Counted from the first letter of the stretch, positions 8,635 to 18,110 are shown. The stretch is DNA of 64,000 nt from Microvirga mediterraneensis (GCF_013520865.1 NZ_JACDXJ010000003.1:62001-126000), one strand, 5' to 3'. Notes: generated by a model from the sequence alone, not told the origin. Translations and numbers: made by a program.

Positions 8635-9252
8635 ATGCGGCCTACGCGCAAGGAAACACAGCGCCAGACCCGGGATCGGCTCATTGCGGCGGCACATGCG
8701 TCGATCGTCGAAGAAGGTGTGGCTGCGATGTCGATCCGCAACATCTGCAGCGCTGCCGGTCATTCGCAGGGGGCGTTCTATTCGAACTTCGCCAGCAAGG
8801 ATGACTTGCTGGTCGACATCCTGCAGAGCCACATACAGGATGAAGTGACGATCTTGCGCGATGTCGTCGCGCAATGCGTCGGGGACGATATCGAGGCGAC
8901 GCTCGAGGTGCTCGCCAACCGGCTTGCAAAGCTCGCCGAAGAGCCTCAATGGGCGCTGCTTTCGATCGAGCTGCAACTTCATGCGCGACGGGATCCGGCT
9001 TTTGCGGAGCGACACCGGGAGGGCAAGGCGGCTTGCTATCGGATGTTCGGAGAGCTTGTGGCCGACCTCGTCAGGCGTTTCTCGCTGCGGCCTGCCTTGC
9101 TGGCGGAGCAAACCAGCATCGGCCTCTACGCGCTTTGGATGGGGCTGGCTGTCCAGGGTGATGTCGAGGGTGCCATCCCCCGCGACGAGATGCTGGTCGG
9201 CTTTTTCCGCGCGATGGCGGGGCTGAAAGCTCGGGAGCCGGCTCTGTCATGA
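8635..9252 (+). CDS. TetR family transcriptional regulator
   Basis: 205 residues. The N-terminal TetR helix-turn-helix runs over residues 10-55 ([20 protein letters not shown], then [16 protein letters not shown], the characteristic recognition helix region). The C-terminal half is a helical ligand-binding and dimerisation domain without a known ligand motif. It lies divergent from the DyP/catalase operon and overlaps the following thioesterase gene by four bases (ATGA). It probably controls one or both operons through the dyad at 8553-8565. The acyl-CoA genes downstream make an acyl or acyl-CoA ligand plausible, but that is inference. Confidence 0.85.
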   Translation: MRPTRKETQRQTRDRLIAAAHASIVEEGVAAMSIRNICSAAGHSQGAFYSNFASKDDLLVDILQSHIQDEVTILRDVVAQCVGDDIEATLEVLANRLAKLAEEPQWALLSIELQLHARRDPAFAERHREGKAACYRMFGELVADLVRRFSLRPALLAEQTSIGLYALWMGLAVQGDVEGAIPRDEMLVGFFRAMAGLKAREPALS

Positions 9253-9731
9253 ACCAAGTCGGTTCCAAGCGCCGACGGATCGGCTGCGACGCTGCGGGAA
9301 CGCCGCTGCCCGGGAAGGTCAACGCAGAGCGCCGCTTCCACATGGCATTCAAGGCCGAAGAGGACGACATCGACGAGCTTGGGCACGTCAACAACGCGAC
9401 CCGGGTCGTCTGGATACAGGATGCGTCCGTCGCCCACTGGCTGGCCGCCGCGCGGTCAGGGGACCGCGACTGCTTCGTGACCGCGGTATTGCGCCACGAG
9501 GTCGACTATCGCGGCAACATACGGGCTGGCGATGAGGCGATCGCTGTCACCTGGGTGGACGGTGCCCCGCGCGGCGCGCGCTACGCGCTTCGGGTCGAGT
9601 TTACCGGCGCCGACGGGAAGGTGCTGGTGGCCTCCCGGTCGGAGTGGCCTCTGATCGACCGGCTGACCGGCAAGTCGGCCCGTGTGTCCGCCGAGATCGC
9701 CGCGCCATTTCTGAAGACGGACGAATTCTGA
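9249..9731 (+). CDS. Hotdog-fold acyl-CoA thioesterase (4HBT/YbgC-like)
   Basis: 160 residues with the YbgC/FatA-like pattern [20 protein letters not shown], in which the Asp/Glu and the HVNN pair mark the active-site helix of 4-hydroxybenzoyl-CoA-type thioesterases. It would hydrolyse an acyl-CoA to the free acid in the cytoplasm. Its ATG overlaps the TetR stop codon, and a dehydrogenase gene follows 30 bases later, so a short acyl-CoA metabolism operon was present before IS1182 cut it. Confidence 0.8.
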   Translation: MNQVGSKRRRIGCDAAGTPLPGKVNAERRFHMAFKAEEDDIDELGHVNNATRVVWIQDASVAHWLAAARSGDRDCFVTAVLRHEVDYRGNIRAGDEAIAVTWVDGAPRGARYALRVEFTGADGKVLVASRSEWPLIDRLTGKSARVSAEIAAPFLKTDEF

Positions 9732-9761
9732 AGACGGACGAACGCAGCGAGAAGAGCACTC

Positions 9762-10115
9762 ATGACTGACATCAGCAAAGTTACGGTGCTCGGCACTGGC
9801 GTGCTCGGTAGCCAGATCGCGTTCCAGACCGCCTATAGCGGTTTCGATGTCGTTGCCTACGACATCAGTGAAGAGGCGCTGGCTCAAGCGCGTCTGCGGC
9901 TGGCAGGTCTCGTTGAGACCTATCGAAAGGAGGTTGTTGGGGCGGCCGGCGGCAAGGCGGACGATGCCCTGAAGCGTATTTCGCTATCCGCCGATCTCGC
10001 CGCGAGCGTGGCGGAAGCCGATCTGGTAGTCGAGGCAGTGCCCGAAGTGCTGGAGATCAAGCAGGCGCTCTACGGGAAGCTCGCGCAACTCGCGCCTGGA
10101 CGTGCTTCAGTTTAG
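9762..10115 (+). pseudogene. 3-hydroxyacyl-CoA dehydrogenase, N-terminal remnant cut by IS1182
   Basis: The Rossmann fold begins normally (VTVLGTGVLGSQIAFQTAYS with GxGxxG, acidic end of strand 2 at VVAYDIS). It continues to DLVVEAVPEVLEIK, the expected helix and strand of the NAD-binding domain. At about 10103 the frame enters the terminal repeat of an IS1182 element and stops at 10115, after 117 residues against about 280-320 for the family. Beyond the element, from 11931 on, I find no continuation of the gene, so the C-terminal catalytic domain appears to be deleted rather than displaced. Confidence 0.8.
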
Positions 10116-11930
10116 ATACTGCTGGCGAATGGGTTGGAGCGGTTGAAGCGGGGTCGGCGTTCAGGCTGTAGGGGGCTTGGATTTAGACCGGGAGGGTTCC
10201 CATGTCGCTCCGTCCGACCGTGAGCGGTGATGTTCCAACCTCGACCGCAAGCGTTGCCCGTGCAGCCTTTCCCCGTGGCAATCCTTATCTGCTCTTACGC
10301 GACCGCCTCGGGACAATTTTCACCGACGCCCAGTTCGCGCCTCTCTTCGCCCCTTGCGGACGGCCAGCCGAATGCCCGTGGCGACTGGCGCTGGTGACCT
10401 TGCTGCAGTTCGCCGATAACCTGTCCGACCGCCGGGCAGCCGATGCGGTCCGCAGCCGCATCGATTGGAAGTACCTTCTAGGACTGGAATTGACCGACCC
10501 TGGCTTCGATGCCTCTGTTCTGAGCGAATTCCGCAGTCGCCTGGTGGCAGGAGGGTTGGAAGAGCATCTCCTCGATACGCTTCTGGTCCTGTGCCGTGAG
10601 CACAAGCTGCTGACCGCCCGAGGCCGCCAGCGTACCGACTCCACGCATGTGCTCGGAGCCGTCCGTTCCCTGAACCGTCTCGCCTGCGTGACCGAGACCA
10701 TGCGGGCGGCCCTGAATGCTTTGGCCTCCGCCGCACCCGCGTGGTTGCGCGCTCATGCCAATCCCATCTGGATCCAGCGGTATAGCAAGCCGGCTGACGA
10801 CTATGATGTCCCACAGGGCGAAGCGAAGCGGCAGGTCCACGCTGAACAGATCGGGCACGATGGCCATCAGTTGCTCGCGGCGATCACAGCCCCTGACGCA
10901 CCAGCATGGTTGCGCGAGATCCCGGCTGTTGAGCTGCTGCGGCAGGTCTGGGTCCAGAATTTCTATCTCACCGACCAGGCTCAAACCGTAGAGCCTGGGG
11001 TCGGTGCATTCTCCGAGGCCACTCCCCGGGTGCGGTGGCGGACCGAGCATGAGGGATTTCCACCCTCCCTGCTGATGGCCGGATCACCCTACGATCCAGA
11101 GGTCCATTATGCCAAGAAGGGAACGACAGCCTGGATCGGCTACAAGGTGCATCTCACCGAGGCTTGCGACGAGGGCGGACCACACTTGATCACGCATGTG
11201 GAGGCCACGTCGGCACCTGTTGTCGATCTCGACGCTCTCGACGACATCCATGCGGCACTCGAGGCCAAGGGCCTGCTGCCCGATACTCATCTTGTCGACG
11301 CCGGTTATGTTGCGGCCGACCAACTTGTCGCCAGCCGGAAGAAGGGCGTCACGCTTTTAGGGCCGGCTCCCAAGGATTATCAGTGGCAGGCCCGTTCAGG
11401 TGAGGGCTTCACGGTGCAGGACTTTGTCCTCGACTGGGACCGGGAGGTGGCGACCTGCCCGGCCGGGCACGAGAGCAAGAGTTGGAGCCCTGATTATCAC
11501 CAAAGACGGACCGCGTTCAAAGTTCGCTTCTCGACAACAGATTGTCGCCCCTGTCCCTTGAAAGCACAGTGTACCCGAAGTGGGCGGCGGCTGCTCACGC
11601 TACGACCACGCGAGGAACACGAGACACTGGAGGCGGCTCGCCAGCGCGAGGAGCAGCTTGCCTTCTCAAAAGAGTATCGACAGCGCGCCGGCATTGAGGG
11701 AACGATTTCGGCGGGCGTCCGGGTCCTGCATCTACGGCGCTCACGCTACATCGGTCTCGCCAAGACGCATCTCCAGCATGTGCTGACGGCGGCCTCCATG
11801 AACCTCATCCGACTAGGAGCCGCACTCGCTGGCACTCTGCTCGCACGAACGCGGCAATCCGCATTTACCAAGCACATGATGGCTCCCACTCCGGCATGAG
11901 GAGTTCGCCAGCAGTATCTTAAGCGAAGCA
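10103..11930 (+). mobile_element. IS1182 family insertion sequence
   Basis: Imperfect 27-bp inverted repeats flank the transposase gene: 10103-10129 and 11904-11930 share TGCTTC at the outside and AGATACTGCTGGCGAA at the inside, with three mismatches between. The flanks (GGACG and ACTCC) show no target duplication, in keeping with loss of sequence on the right side. The insertion destroyed a 3-hydroxyacyl-CoA dehydrogenase gene. Confidence 0.75.
10202..11899 (+). CDS. IS1182 family transposase
   Basis: 565 residues with the IS1182 layout: an N-terminal DUF772-like domain (LVTLLQFADNLSDRRAADAV), a catalytic region with RTDSTHVLGAVRSL carrying the first Asp, HLVDAGYVAADQLV carrying the second, and a C-terminal AGIEGTISAGVRVLHLRRSR with the catalytic Glu. 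A cysteine cluster (CPAGHESKSW, then CRPCPLKAQC) before the last motif is usual for this family. The frame is intact, so the element may still be active. Confidence 0.9.
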   Translation: MSLRPTVSGDVPTSTASVARAAFPRGNPYLLLRDRLGTIFTDAQFAPLFAPCGRPAECPWRLALVTLLQFADNLSDRRAADAVRSRIDWKYLLGLELTDPGFDASVLSEFRSRLVAGGLEEHLLDTLLVLCREHKLLTARGRQRTDSTHVLGAVRSLNRLACVTETMRAALNALASAAPAWLRAHANPIWIQRYSKPADDYDVPQGEAKRQVHAEQIGHDGHQLLAAITAPDAPAWLREIPAVELLRQVWVQNFYLTDQAQTVEPGVGAFSEATPRVRWRTEHEGFPPSLLMAGSPYDPEVHYAKKGTTAWIGYKVHLTEACDEGGPHLITHVEATSAPVVDLDALDDIHAALEAKGLLPDTHLVDAGYVAADQLVASRKKGVTLLGPAPKDYQWQARSGEGFTVQDFVLDWDREVATCPAGHESKSWSPDYHQRRTAFKVRFSTTDCRPCPLKAQCTRSGRRLLTLRPREEHETLEAARQREEQLAFSKEYRQRAGIEGTISAGVRVLHLRRSRYIGLAKTHLQHVLTAASMNLIRLGAALAGTLLARTRQSAFTKHMMAPTPA

Positions 11931-12095
11931 ACTCCAGTCTTGTGGTGGCGCCGGGCAGACCGTTCGTCCATCTCCTTCGTCATCTCGCAGACCTCGGCGG
12001 GAAACTGCTGGTTACCTGACTGACGTCATCACCACATCCTCAGTGTTGATGGTTCATCCGAGCCGGTCCCGGAAACGCTCACGCGCAAGGTCGTC

Positions 12096-12854
12096 TCACA
12101 TCGCATGAGAGGCGCTCCGGGGCTTATAGCCATGACCACGAGCCAGCACCGCCCAGGCAATGCGGGCGAGCTTGTTGGCCAAGGCAATCACCAGCATGTT
12201 GCGGTGCAGCCGTCGTCCCGCGGCCTCGATCCAGGGCCACAGGCCGAGCCTCGCCCCATGCGGACGGCGCACCAGCACGATGTGGGCGGCCTGCACGAAC
12301 AGGGTCCGCAGGTACTTGTTGCCGCGTTTGGAGATCTTGCCCAGGATCGTGCGGTCACCGGTCGACTCCTGCTTCGGCACCAGCCCGAGCCAGGCGCCGA
12401 AGTCCCGCCCCTGCTTGAACCCAGCCCCGGTGCCAACCGCCGCCACGACGGCAGACGAGATGATCGGCCCCACGCCCGGCACACTCATGAGGCGATGGCA
12501 GTGCTCGTCTTGCACCGCCAGCGCTTCGATCTCGGCTGACACGGCACCAATGCGCTCGTCGAGCTGACGCCAATCTTCAGCCAAGTCGGCAATGAGGCGA
12601 ATGATGCGCAGCGACAGGGTCAGGTTCGTGATGTGATGATCCCATTGCATCCGGCAGGAGATGTAGGCCTCGGCACCGGCCTGCCCGTCAGCCGGGATCT
12701 CGATCCCCGCCTGCCGCAGCCGAAGAAGGGCAGCGTGGTAGCGTGCTCGCCAGCGGTCTCGGGTCTGCTGATCTGGTTGAGCCTCCCGGTCCAGTGCTCC
12801 ATGGGGAGGAAGGTGTTCTCCAAGGTGGTGACCAGCATCATTGACGCTTCCCAC
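12096..12854 (-). pseudogene. IS110/IS1111 family transposase, N-terminal part missing
   Basis: The C-terminal half matches the transposase_20 domain: LMSVPGVGPIISSAVVAAVG, then GRDFGAWLGLVPKQESTGDR and ALANKLARIAWAVLARG. Recognisable similarity starts at about residue 66 (RMQWDHHITNLTLSLRIIR). The RuvC-like N-terminal domain with its DEDD residues is absent, and the first 60 or so residues look like chance coding. It is a truncated copy, different from the IS110 gene at 4222-5247, and borders the alcohol dehydrogenase remnant. Confidence 0.75.
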
Positions 12855-12998
12855 AGCTGCGCGACGGCTCCTGCCTCCTTCAGCCAGCGGTACTTTTGAT
12901 CATCCAGGGCGCTCTTGATCAGGCCCACCGTGTCCGATGCGACCAGCGTGGAGGGGACACCGAATGGTATGGGTAACTGAAGCGGAATTAGAACCACG

Positions 12999-13268
12999 CC
13001 GCAGATAATTGTGAACGGACCCACCACCCGGTCGTTGAGCTTGTGCTTGGCCTCAGGCCCGACCTCGACGACCTCCCCCAATCATCTCGTGCCCCAGGAC
13101 GTCGCCGGGCAGCATCGCTGGGATGAGGTTGTGGAACAGGTGCAGGTCCGAGCCGCAGATGGCGCAGCTCGTCACCTTGACGATGGCGTCGCGCGGTTGC
13201 TCGATCTCAGGGTTCGTGACGGTGTCGCAGCGGATATCTTCCTTGCCGTGCTAAACCAAGGCTCGCAT
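12999..13268 (-). pseudogene. Zinc-dependent alcohol/formaldehyde dehydrogenase remnant
   Basis: Reading down from the ATG at 13268 (AAGGAGG upstream), the product is MRALV, then a TAG stop at 13251-13253 where the family has Trp. It resumes [19 protein letters not shown] and contains the zinc-binding [13 protein letters not shown] and [11 protein letters not shown] one-base insertion near 13083 shifts the frame, after which [14 protein letters not shown] and FTIICG can still be read. Similarity ends at about 12999 where IS-related sequence begins. A nonsense codon, a frameshift and loss of the C-terminal three quarters mean the gene is dead. The original was probably a glutathione-independent formaldehyde dehydrogenase-like MDR protein. 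Confidence 0.8.
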
Positions 13269-13404
13269 GCTTTCCTCCTTCATCCTGCCAAGATGTAGAA
13301 GCCCGCGCTTCCGGGAATGCTTCGGACCGAAGGGCATGTCTCTGCGGGGTGGTTTGTCGGATTCAAAAAACCTCAAACGTGAGCGAGCCTGACCACGTGC
13401 TAAT

Positions 13405-14391
13405 TTAGTTGTCTGGATGCGAGACCTCCTTGGCGTGAGCGACGACCTGGAGGGCTGGCGGCAAAGCATCTGAATCGGGCGGCTTGTAGCGGCGGTTGGC
13501 CAGCTTCGGCTCGGCGGTCAGTCGCCGTTGCACGACCTGTTCAGGTGAGACGCCCTTGAGCACGCGCTGACGTCTCCGGTTGTAGGCTTGGTTGAAGCCC
13601 TTGAGCAGCGTCTCCAGATCCCGGTGACTGTAGATGGTGATACCCAGCACCTCGCGCTGTACCCGTCCGTTGAAGCGTTCGACGAGACCGTTGGTTTGCG
13701 GCGTGTAGGGTTTGGTCTTGCGATGCTCCACCTTCAGCTTCCGGCAGGCATCCTCAAAGCCATCGGCGGTGAAGCACGAGCCGCGATCGGTCAGCACGTG
13801 CGTGACCCTGAAGTGGAAGGCGCGCACCGCCTCGGTCAGGAAAGCGACCGCGCTGGTGGCCAGCTCGTCGTCCTTGACTGCCAGGTGCACCCAGCGCGAG
13901 CAGCGGTCGATGGCCACATACAGAAAGCGCTTGCGTCTCTCGCCATTGGCGGTCCGCAGCTTGGGTAAGTGCTTGATGTCGATGTGGATGAAGCCGAGAT
14001 CGTAATCCTTGAACGTGCCGCTCTTGCGTTTGCGCTGCTGCGCCGGCGGCAGGCGGCCCAGCCCCTCAGCCTTGAGGATGCGGTAGACGGCATCGCGGTT
14101 GAGATGCGGCAGGAAGTGCGTGACGATGAAGGTCAGGTCATCGAGCGGAAAGCCGGTGGCCTGGCGCAGGGCACAGACGATGGCGCGCTCCTCGTCGGTG
14201 GCTTTCCAGGGCAGCTTGTGCGGCCGGCTGCTGTGGTCCTCGCAGTCCTTGGCCCCACGCTTGCGCCACTTGCGGATGGTCTCGGGGCTGACGCTGAAGC
14301 GCTGGGCCAGCACGCCGGTGGGCTCAGACGAGCGGGCGATCTCCTGGCGAACGGCTGGAGTGGTGCGGGCTTGCGGATGAAGGGAGTGCAT
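13405..14391 (-). CDS. IS481 family transposase
   Basis: About 328 residues from ATG 14391. The N-terminal helix-turn-helix (LAQRFSVSPETIRKWRKRG) is followed by an rve-type DDE core: DYDLGFIHIDIKHLP (first D), HVLTDRGSCFTADGF (second D) and TNGLVERFNGRVQREVL (E). The C-terminal LKGVSPEQVV is typical. The frame is complete. One terminus, TGTCTGGATGCGAGACC, is visible near 13408-13424. The other terminus appears shortened where the IS6-family element begins at 14416, so the element is probably no longer whole. Confidence 0.88.
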   Translation of the reverse strand: MHSLHPQARTTPAVRQEIARSSEPTGVLAQRFSVSPETIRKWRKRGAKDCEDHSSRPHKLPWKATDEERAIVCALRQATGFPLDDLTFIVTHFLPHLNRDAVYRILKAEGLGRLPPAQQRKRKSGTFKDYDLGFIHIDIKHLPKLRTANGERRKRFLYVAIDRCSRWVHLAVKDDELATSAVAFLTEAVRAFHFRVTHVLTDRGSCFTADGFEDACRKLKVEHRKTKPYTPQTNGLVERFNGRVQREVLGITIYSHRDLETLLKGFNQAYNRRRQRVLKGVSPEQVVQRRLTAEPKLANRRYKPPDSDALPPALQVVAHAKEVSHPDN

Positions 14392-14499
14392 CAGATCCTC
14401 CACCAAGGACGCGGCGGGTGATGTCACGGTAACCTGAAGAGGCCGCAATAGGGCCCACTTCGCGGGTTTCACGCGAGTACGCCCGCCGTGGCTTTCCAT

Positions 14500-15902
14500 G
14501 GAGCTATGACGGAATTTAGGTGACGGGGCCCGTCAGGCGGCGCTGTTTGTCGGCATCGGAATGACCTCGGTGCCGTCCTTAAACCTGACACCGGCGATGA
14601 CCTTCGGCAACTGGTTTTCGCCCATCAACCGACGCCAGCTTTTCGCGGCTGCCATCACCAGCTTGAACACCATCAGCCGGGCAGTGGTGGGCGACAACGA
14701 GCCCTTGGTGCGCACGGTCCGGTGCCGCACGGTAGCGAACACACTTTCGATGGGGTTCGTGGTCCGCAGATGGATCCAATGCTCAGCGGGCCAATCATAG
14801 AAAGCCAGTAATGCCCGCTGGTCCTTGCGCACGCACTCCACGGCCTTGGGATAGCGGGCTCCATAGGCATCCTCGAACAGATCGACAGCGACCTCGGCCT
14901 GGGCACGGGTCGGTGCAAGATAGATCTCGCGCAGGGCTGTCTTCATGCCCGGCTGTACCGATTTCGGTACCTTGTTGAGCACGTTGGCGGTCTTGTGCAG
15001 CCAGCACCGCTGATGATGCGTGCCGGGGAAGAGCTCGTCGAGCGCCTTCCAGAAGCCGAGAGCTCCATCCCCAACGGCAATCCGGGGCGCGATGGTCAGG
15101 CCCCGCCGCTTGATCTCGACCAGCAGTTCTCTCCAGCTCTGGGCGCTCTCGCGCACGCCGGCCTGGAAGCCGACGAGCTCCTTCTTACCTTCCGGTGTCG
15201 CGCCGATCAGCACCAGGATGCATTCAGCCTGATCCTCCATGCGAGCCTGAAGGTAGACGCCATCGGCCCAGACATAGACGTACCGACGCGCTGAGAGATC
15301 CCGTGCTTGCCAGCGCTCGTACTCGCCCTGCCATTCGCCGGTGAGCCGGGCGATCACAGGGGGCGAGAGGTTGGGCGCGTCCTTGCCGAGCAGGGCTGAG
15401 AGCGCCTCCTGGAAATCGCCGGTCGAGAGGCCGCGCAGGTAGAGGATCGGCAGCAGCGCATCCAAGCTCTTCGTTCGCCGGGCCCATTTCGGCAGGATCG
15501 CCGAGGTGAAGCGGATCCGGTCGGCCGCGCTGCTGGCACCGCGGTCGCGGATCTTGACCCGGCAGACCTCCACCGGGCCGATGCCGGTCTGGATCATGCG
15601 CTCGGGGCCATGGCCGTGCCGGACCAGGCGTTCACGTCCATCCGGCAGCTTCAGGTCTCGCATGCTGGACAGATAGGCCTCGGCCTCGATCTCGATGGCC
15701 TGGGCCAACAATTTGCGGGCACCGGCTCGTAGAATATCGGTCAGGGGATCGTCAACCGCATCGGGCTGACGTAGGCGTAAAACATTGCTAGTCTCGGTCA
15801 TAGGCGTATCGCTCTCTCGTAGAGGTTCTGGCAAGGCTTGATCACCCGCCTCGATACGCCGCCTTTCTCACACCGTCATCACCCAGTTCCCGCCATAGCT
15901 CC
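14500..15902 (-). mobile_element. IS256 family insertion sequence inside the IS6 transposase tail
   Basis: Ends read GGAGCTATGACGG at 14500 and, inverted, GGAGCTATGGCGG ending at 15902; the imperfect inverted repeat continues for about 25 bases. The 7-bp direct repeat TTTCCAT at 14493-14499 and 15903-15909 is the target duplication. Joining the flanks at that repeat continues the IS6 transposase reading frame. Confidence 0.78.
14533..15801 (-). CDS. IS256 family (Mutator-type) transposase
   Basis: About 422 residues from the ATG at 15801 (the frame also extends to 15834). Family motifs are YVYVWADGVYLQARMEDQ (first catalytic D), IAVGDGALGFWKALDELF (second D) followed by HQRCWLHKTANVL, the standard C/H signature, and HLRTTNPIESVFATVRHRT with the catalytic Glu. 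The frame is uninterrupted. Confidence 0.92.
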   Translation of the reverse strand: MTETSNVLRLRQPDAVDDPLTDILRAGARKLLAQAIEIEAEAYLSSMRDLKLPDGRERLVRHGHGPERMIQTGIGPVEVCRVKIRDRGASSAADRIRFTSAILPKWARRTKSLDALLPILYLRGLSTGDFQEALSALLGKDAPNLSPPVIARLTGEWQGEYERWQARDLSARRYVYVWADGVYLQARMEDQAECILVLIGATPEGKKELVGFQAGVRESAQSWRELLVEIKRRGLTIAPRIAVGDGALGFWKALDELFPGTHHQRCWLHKTANVLNKVPKSVQPGMKTALREIYLAPTRAQAEVAVDLFEDAYGARYPKAVECVRKDQRALLAFYDWPAEHWIHLRTTNPIESVFATVRHRTVRTKGSLSPTTARLMVFKLVMAAAKSWRRLMGENQLPKVIAGVRFKDGTEVIPMPTNSAA

Positions 15903-15978
15903 TTTCCATGCCGCCATAGCTTGGTGTCAAGCGAACCGAAGAATTGACCCCTTGGGCGAACTGAAGATTTGACCCCCC

Positions 15979-16782
15979 TCATTGCTTTGTGGCTGCCTCA
16001 GTTTCGAGGGCCGATCCGGCCTTCTGCAGCAGGCCGGATCGGCGCTTTTCGCGCAGCCGATAGCTATCGCCGCGGATGGTGATCACCGTCGAATGATGAA
16101 GCAGGCGATCCAAAATTGCCGTCGCCACCACGGCGTCCCCAAAAACCGACCCCCATTCGCCCACGGAGCGATTGGAGGTAATCAGGATCGAGCCCCGCTC
16201 GTAGCGGCGCGACACCAGCTGGAAGAACAGGTGCGCCGCATTGGCCTCAAACGGCAGGTAGCCGAGCTCGTCAATGATCAGCAGTTTCGGCCGTGCCAGG
16301 ATCGTCAGCTGCTTGTCGAGCACGCCGTCGTCATGGGCTTTGGCCAGCATCGCCACCAGCGTCGCGGCCGTGACGAACTGCACGCTGTAGGTCTGCCGGA
16401 TCGCCTCGCGCCCGAGCGCCACCGCCAGATGCGTCTTGCCGGTGCCCGGAGGCCCTAAGAGCAAGACCGCGTCACCATGCGCAATCCAGCGGCAGGTCGC
16501 CAACTCCCGGATCTGCCGCGGATCCAGCGACGGCTGCGCGTCAAAGTCAAAGCCGTCGAGTTCCCGCACGAACGGGAACTGGGCGATCTTGCTCGCCATG
16601 GCAATCCGCCGCTCGTCACGCCGTGCGATCTCGCGCCCGACCAGGAATGCCAGAGCCTCACGCAGGGTCATGTCGGAGCGGGCTGCTTCGTCCAGCAGCG
16701 TGTCGAGCTGGTCACGGATCGCCGTCAGCTTGAGCCGGTCGAGCATCGCCACCAGGGCTTCGTGATCAACACCCGTCATCAC
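15979..16782 (-). CDS. istB: IS21 helper ATPase IstB (copy 1)
   Basis: 267 residues of DnaC/IstB-type AAA+ ATPase that assembles on target DNA for the IstA transposase. Walker A is LLGPPGTGKTHLAVALG and Walker B is LLIIDELGYLPF; ITSNRSVGEWG follows as in other IstB proteins. The start is either GTG 16782 or ATG 16779; it overlaps the istA stop codon, so translation is coupled. Confidence 0.92.
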   Translation of the reverse strand: MMTGVDHEALVAMLDRLKLTAIRDQLDTLLDEAARSDMTLREALAFLVGREIARRDERRIAMASKIAQFPFVRELDGFDFDAQPSLDPRQIRELATCRWIAHGDAVLLLGPPGTGKTHLAVALGREAIRQTYSVQFVTAATLVAMLAKAHDDGVLDKQLTILARPKLLIIDELGYLPFEANAAHLFFQLVSRRYERGSILITSNRSVGEWGSVFGDAVVATAILDRLLHHSTVITIRGDSYRLREKRRSGLLQKAGSALETEAATKQ

Positions 16783-18068
16783 CAGCCTCCGCCCACCAGC
16801 GCCTCATACTCGGCCAGCGGCCGCAACAGGGCGGGAGGCGGACCGATCTCCGTCGGCGCCGATCGCACCGGTCCGGCAGCGCCAACCACACCGGCCAGAT
16901 GCGCACGCTCGACAATCCGTTGGCGGCGGCCCCGGCACAGGGCATGATCGGCCACCACCTCGCCGGCATGGCGCACGATCACGCGCCCGCCCAGCACCAC
17001 CACCTGGACGCTCTCCCCGATCAGCCGCCAGGGCACCGAGTAGCTGTTCGTGTCCAGATCGATGGCGCAGTCGGCCTGAACCTTGCGCACCAGATCCCGC
17101 AGCTGCCCGAACGGGGCTCGTCCGCCGAGGGGGCGCAGCGCCCCGGCCTCGTCCGCAAAGCGCTCCGCCGGAGCCACGCCGGTGGTGCCATGGACCCGCT
17201 GATCGGCGATCTCGCGCGTCCACCGGTCTAGATGCGCCTCGAGAGCCGCCCAGCTCTCGAAGCGGCGGCCGGCAATGGCATTCTTCTTGACGTAGCCGAC
17301 CCCGCGCTCGTCCTTGCCCTTGGTGCGCGCCCGGTAAGGCGCACAGGCGCGCGGGGTGAAGCCCCAGTAGCGGGCAAAGGCATGCAGCCGCCCGTTGAAC
17401 CGCACCTCCCGGGTGGCCGCATCGTGATGCTCGACAAGCGCCTTGGGATTGTCGAACAGCACCTCGGCCGGAACCCCGCCAAAGCGCAGAAAGGCGCCCT
17501 CCATCCCCTCGAACCAGTCCGCCTGGCGCTCGCGTAGCGAGGGGCGGATATGCAGCCTCCGTGAGTAGCCCAGCGTTGCCACGAACAGGTGCAGCCGCAC
17601 CCGCTCACCGCCGATCCAGACCCGCGTGTCGCCAAAGTCGATCTGCATCTGCTGGCCGGGGGCCGTCTCAAACCGCACGGTTGCGCGCATCTGCGCCTTC
17701 AGCTCCCGGCGCCAGCGCTGCACCCGCAGCTCGACCGAGCGCAGCCCGATGATGATCCCATGCTCGCTTGCCAGCTCCTGGCGCACCACGTCGGCATTGC
17801 CGCTATGGCGGAAGAAGCGCTCGCGCAGCCAGTCATCCAGCCCGTCGAATGCGCTCCGACGGACAGGCTTGCGGAACGCCACAGCCCCGCCCTCGCGCAA
17901 ATACCGCCGCACCGTGTTGCGTGCACAGCCGAACTCCTTCGCCAGCCGCTTGGCACCCCAGCCAAGCCCATGGAGCCGCAGCATCGCGGCCACCTCCTCA
18001 GCCTGAAGCATCTCGTCTCCCCGCATCGTGCGCGACAATGCAGGATCCACTGAAACCCCGGTCGACAT
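16779..18068 (-). CDS. istA: IS21 transposase IstA (copy 1)
   Basis: 429 residues. The N-terminal helix-turn-helix (GWGAKRLAKEFGCARNTVRR) precedes an rve DDE core with QQMQIDFGDTRVWIGG (first D), EVLFDNPKALV (second D) and KDERGVGYVKKNAI (catalytic E), then a C-terminal Mu-like domain. It is shorter than many IstA proteins (about 500), but all three catalytic positions are present. Upstream of and overlapping istB. Confidence 0.9.
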   Translation of the reverse strand: MSTGVSVDPALSRTMRGDEMLQAEEVAAMLRLHGLGWGAKRLAKEFGCARNTVRRYLREGGAVAFRKPVRRSAFDGLDDWLRERFFRHSGNADVVRQELASEHGIIIGLRSVELRVQRWRRELKAQMRATVRFETAPGQQMQIDFGDTRVWIGGERVRLHLFVATLGYSRRLHIRPSLRERQADWFEGMEGAFLRFGGVPAEVLFDNPKALVEHHDAATREVRFNGRLHAFARYWGFTPRACAPYRARTKGKDERGVGYVKKNAIAGRRFESWAALEAHLDRWTREIADQRVHGTTGVAPAERFADEAGALRPLGGRAPFGQLRDLVRKVQADCAIDLDTNSYSVPWRLIGESVQVVVLGGRVIVRHAGEVVADHALCRGRRQRIVERAHLAGVVGAAGPVRSAPTEIGPPPALLRPLAEYEALVGGGW

Positions 18069-18110
18069 CTATTTCTCCTCTGCCAAGGAGGGGGGCAGTT
18101 CTTCGTTTCG

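Noticed and set aside
11931..12095. Continuation of the 3-hydroxyacyl-CoA dehydrogenase after IS1182
   Set aside because: None of the three forward frames resembles the expected C-terminal domain, so the rest of the gene is absent.
15871..15902. End of the IS6 transposase gene (GAMAGTG stop) read through the sequence next to IS21
   Set aside because: This tail is the terminal repeat of IS256; joining at the TTTCCAT duplication gives the normal ending further left at about 14470.
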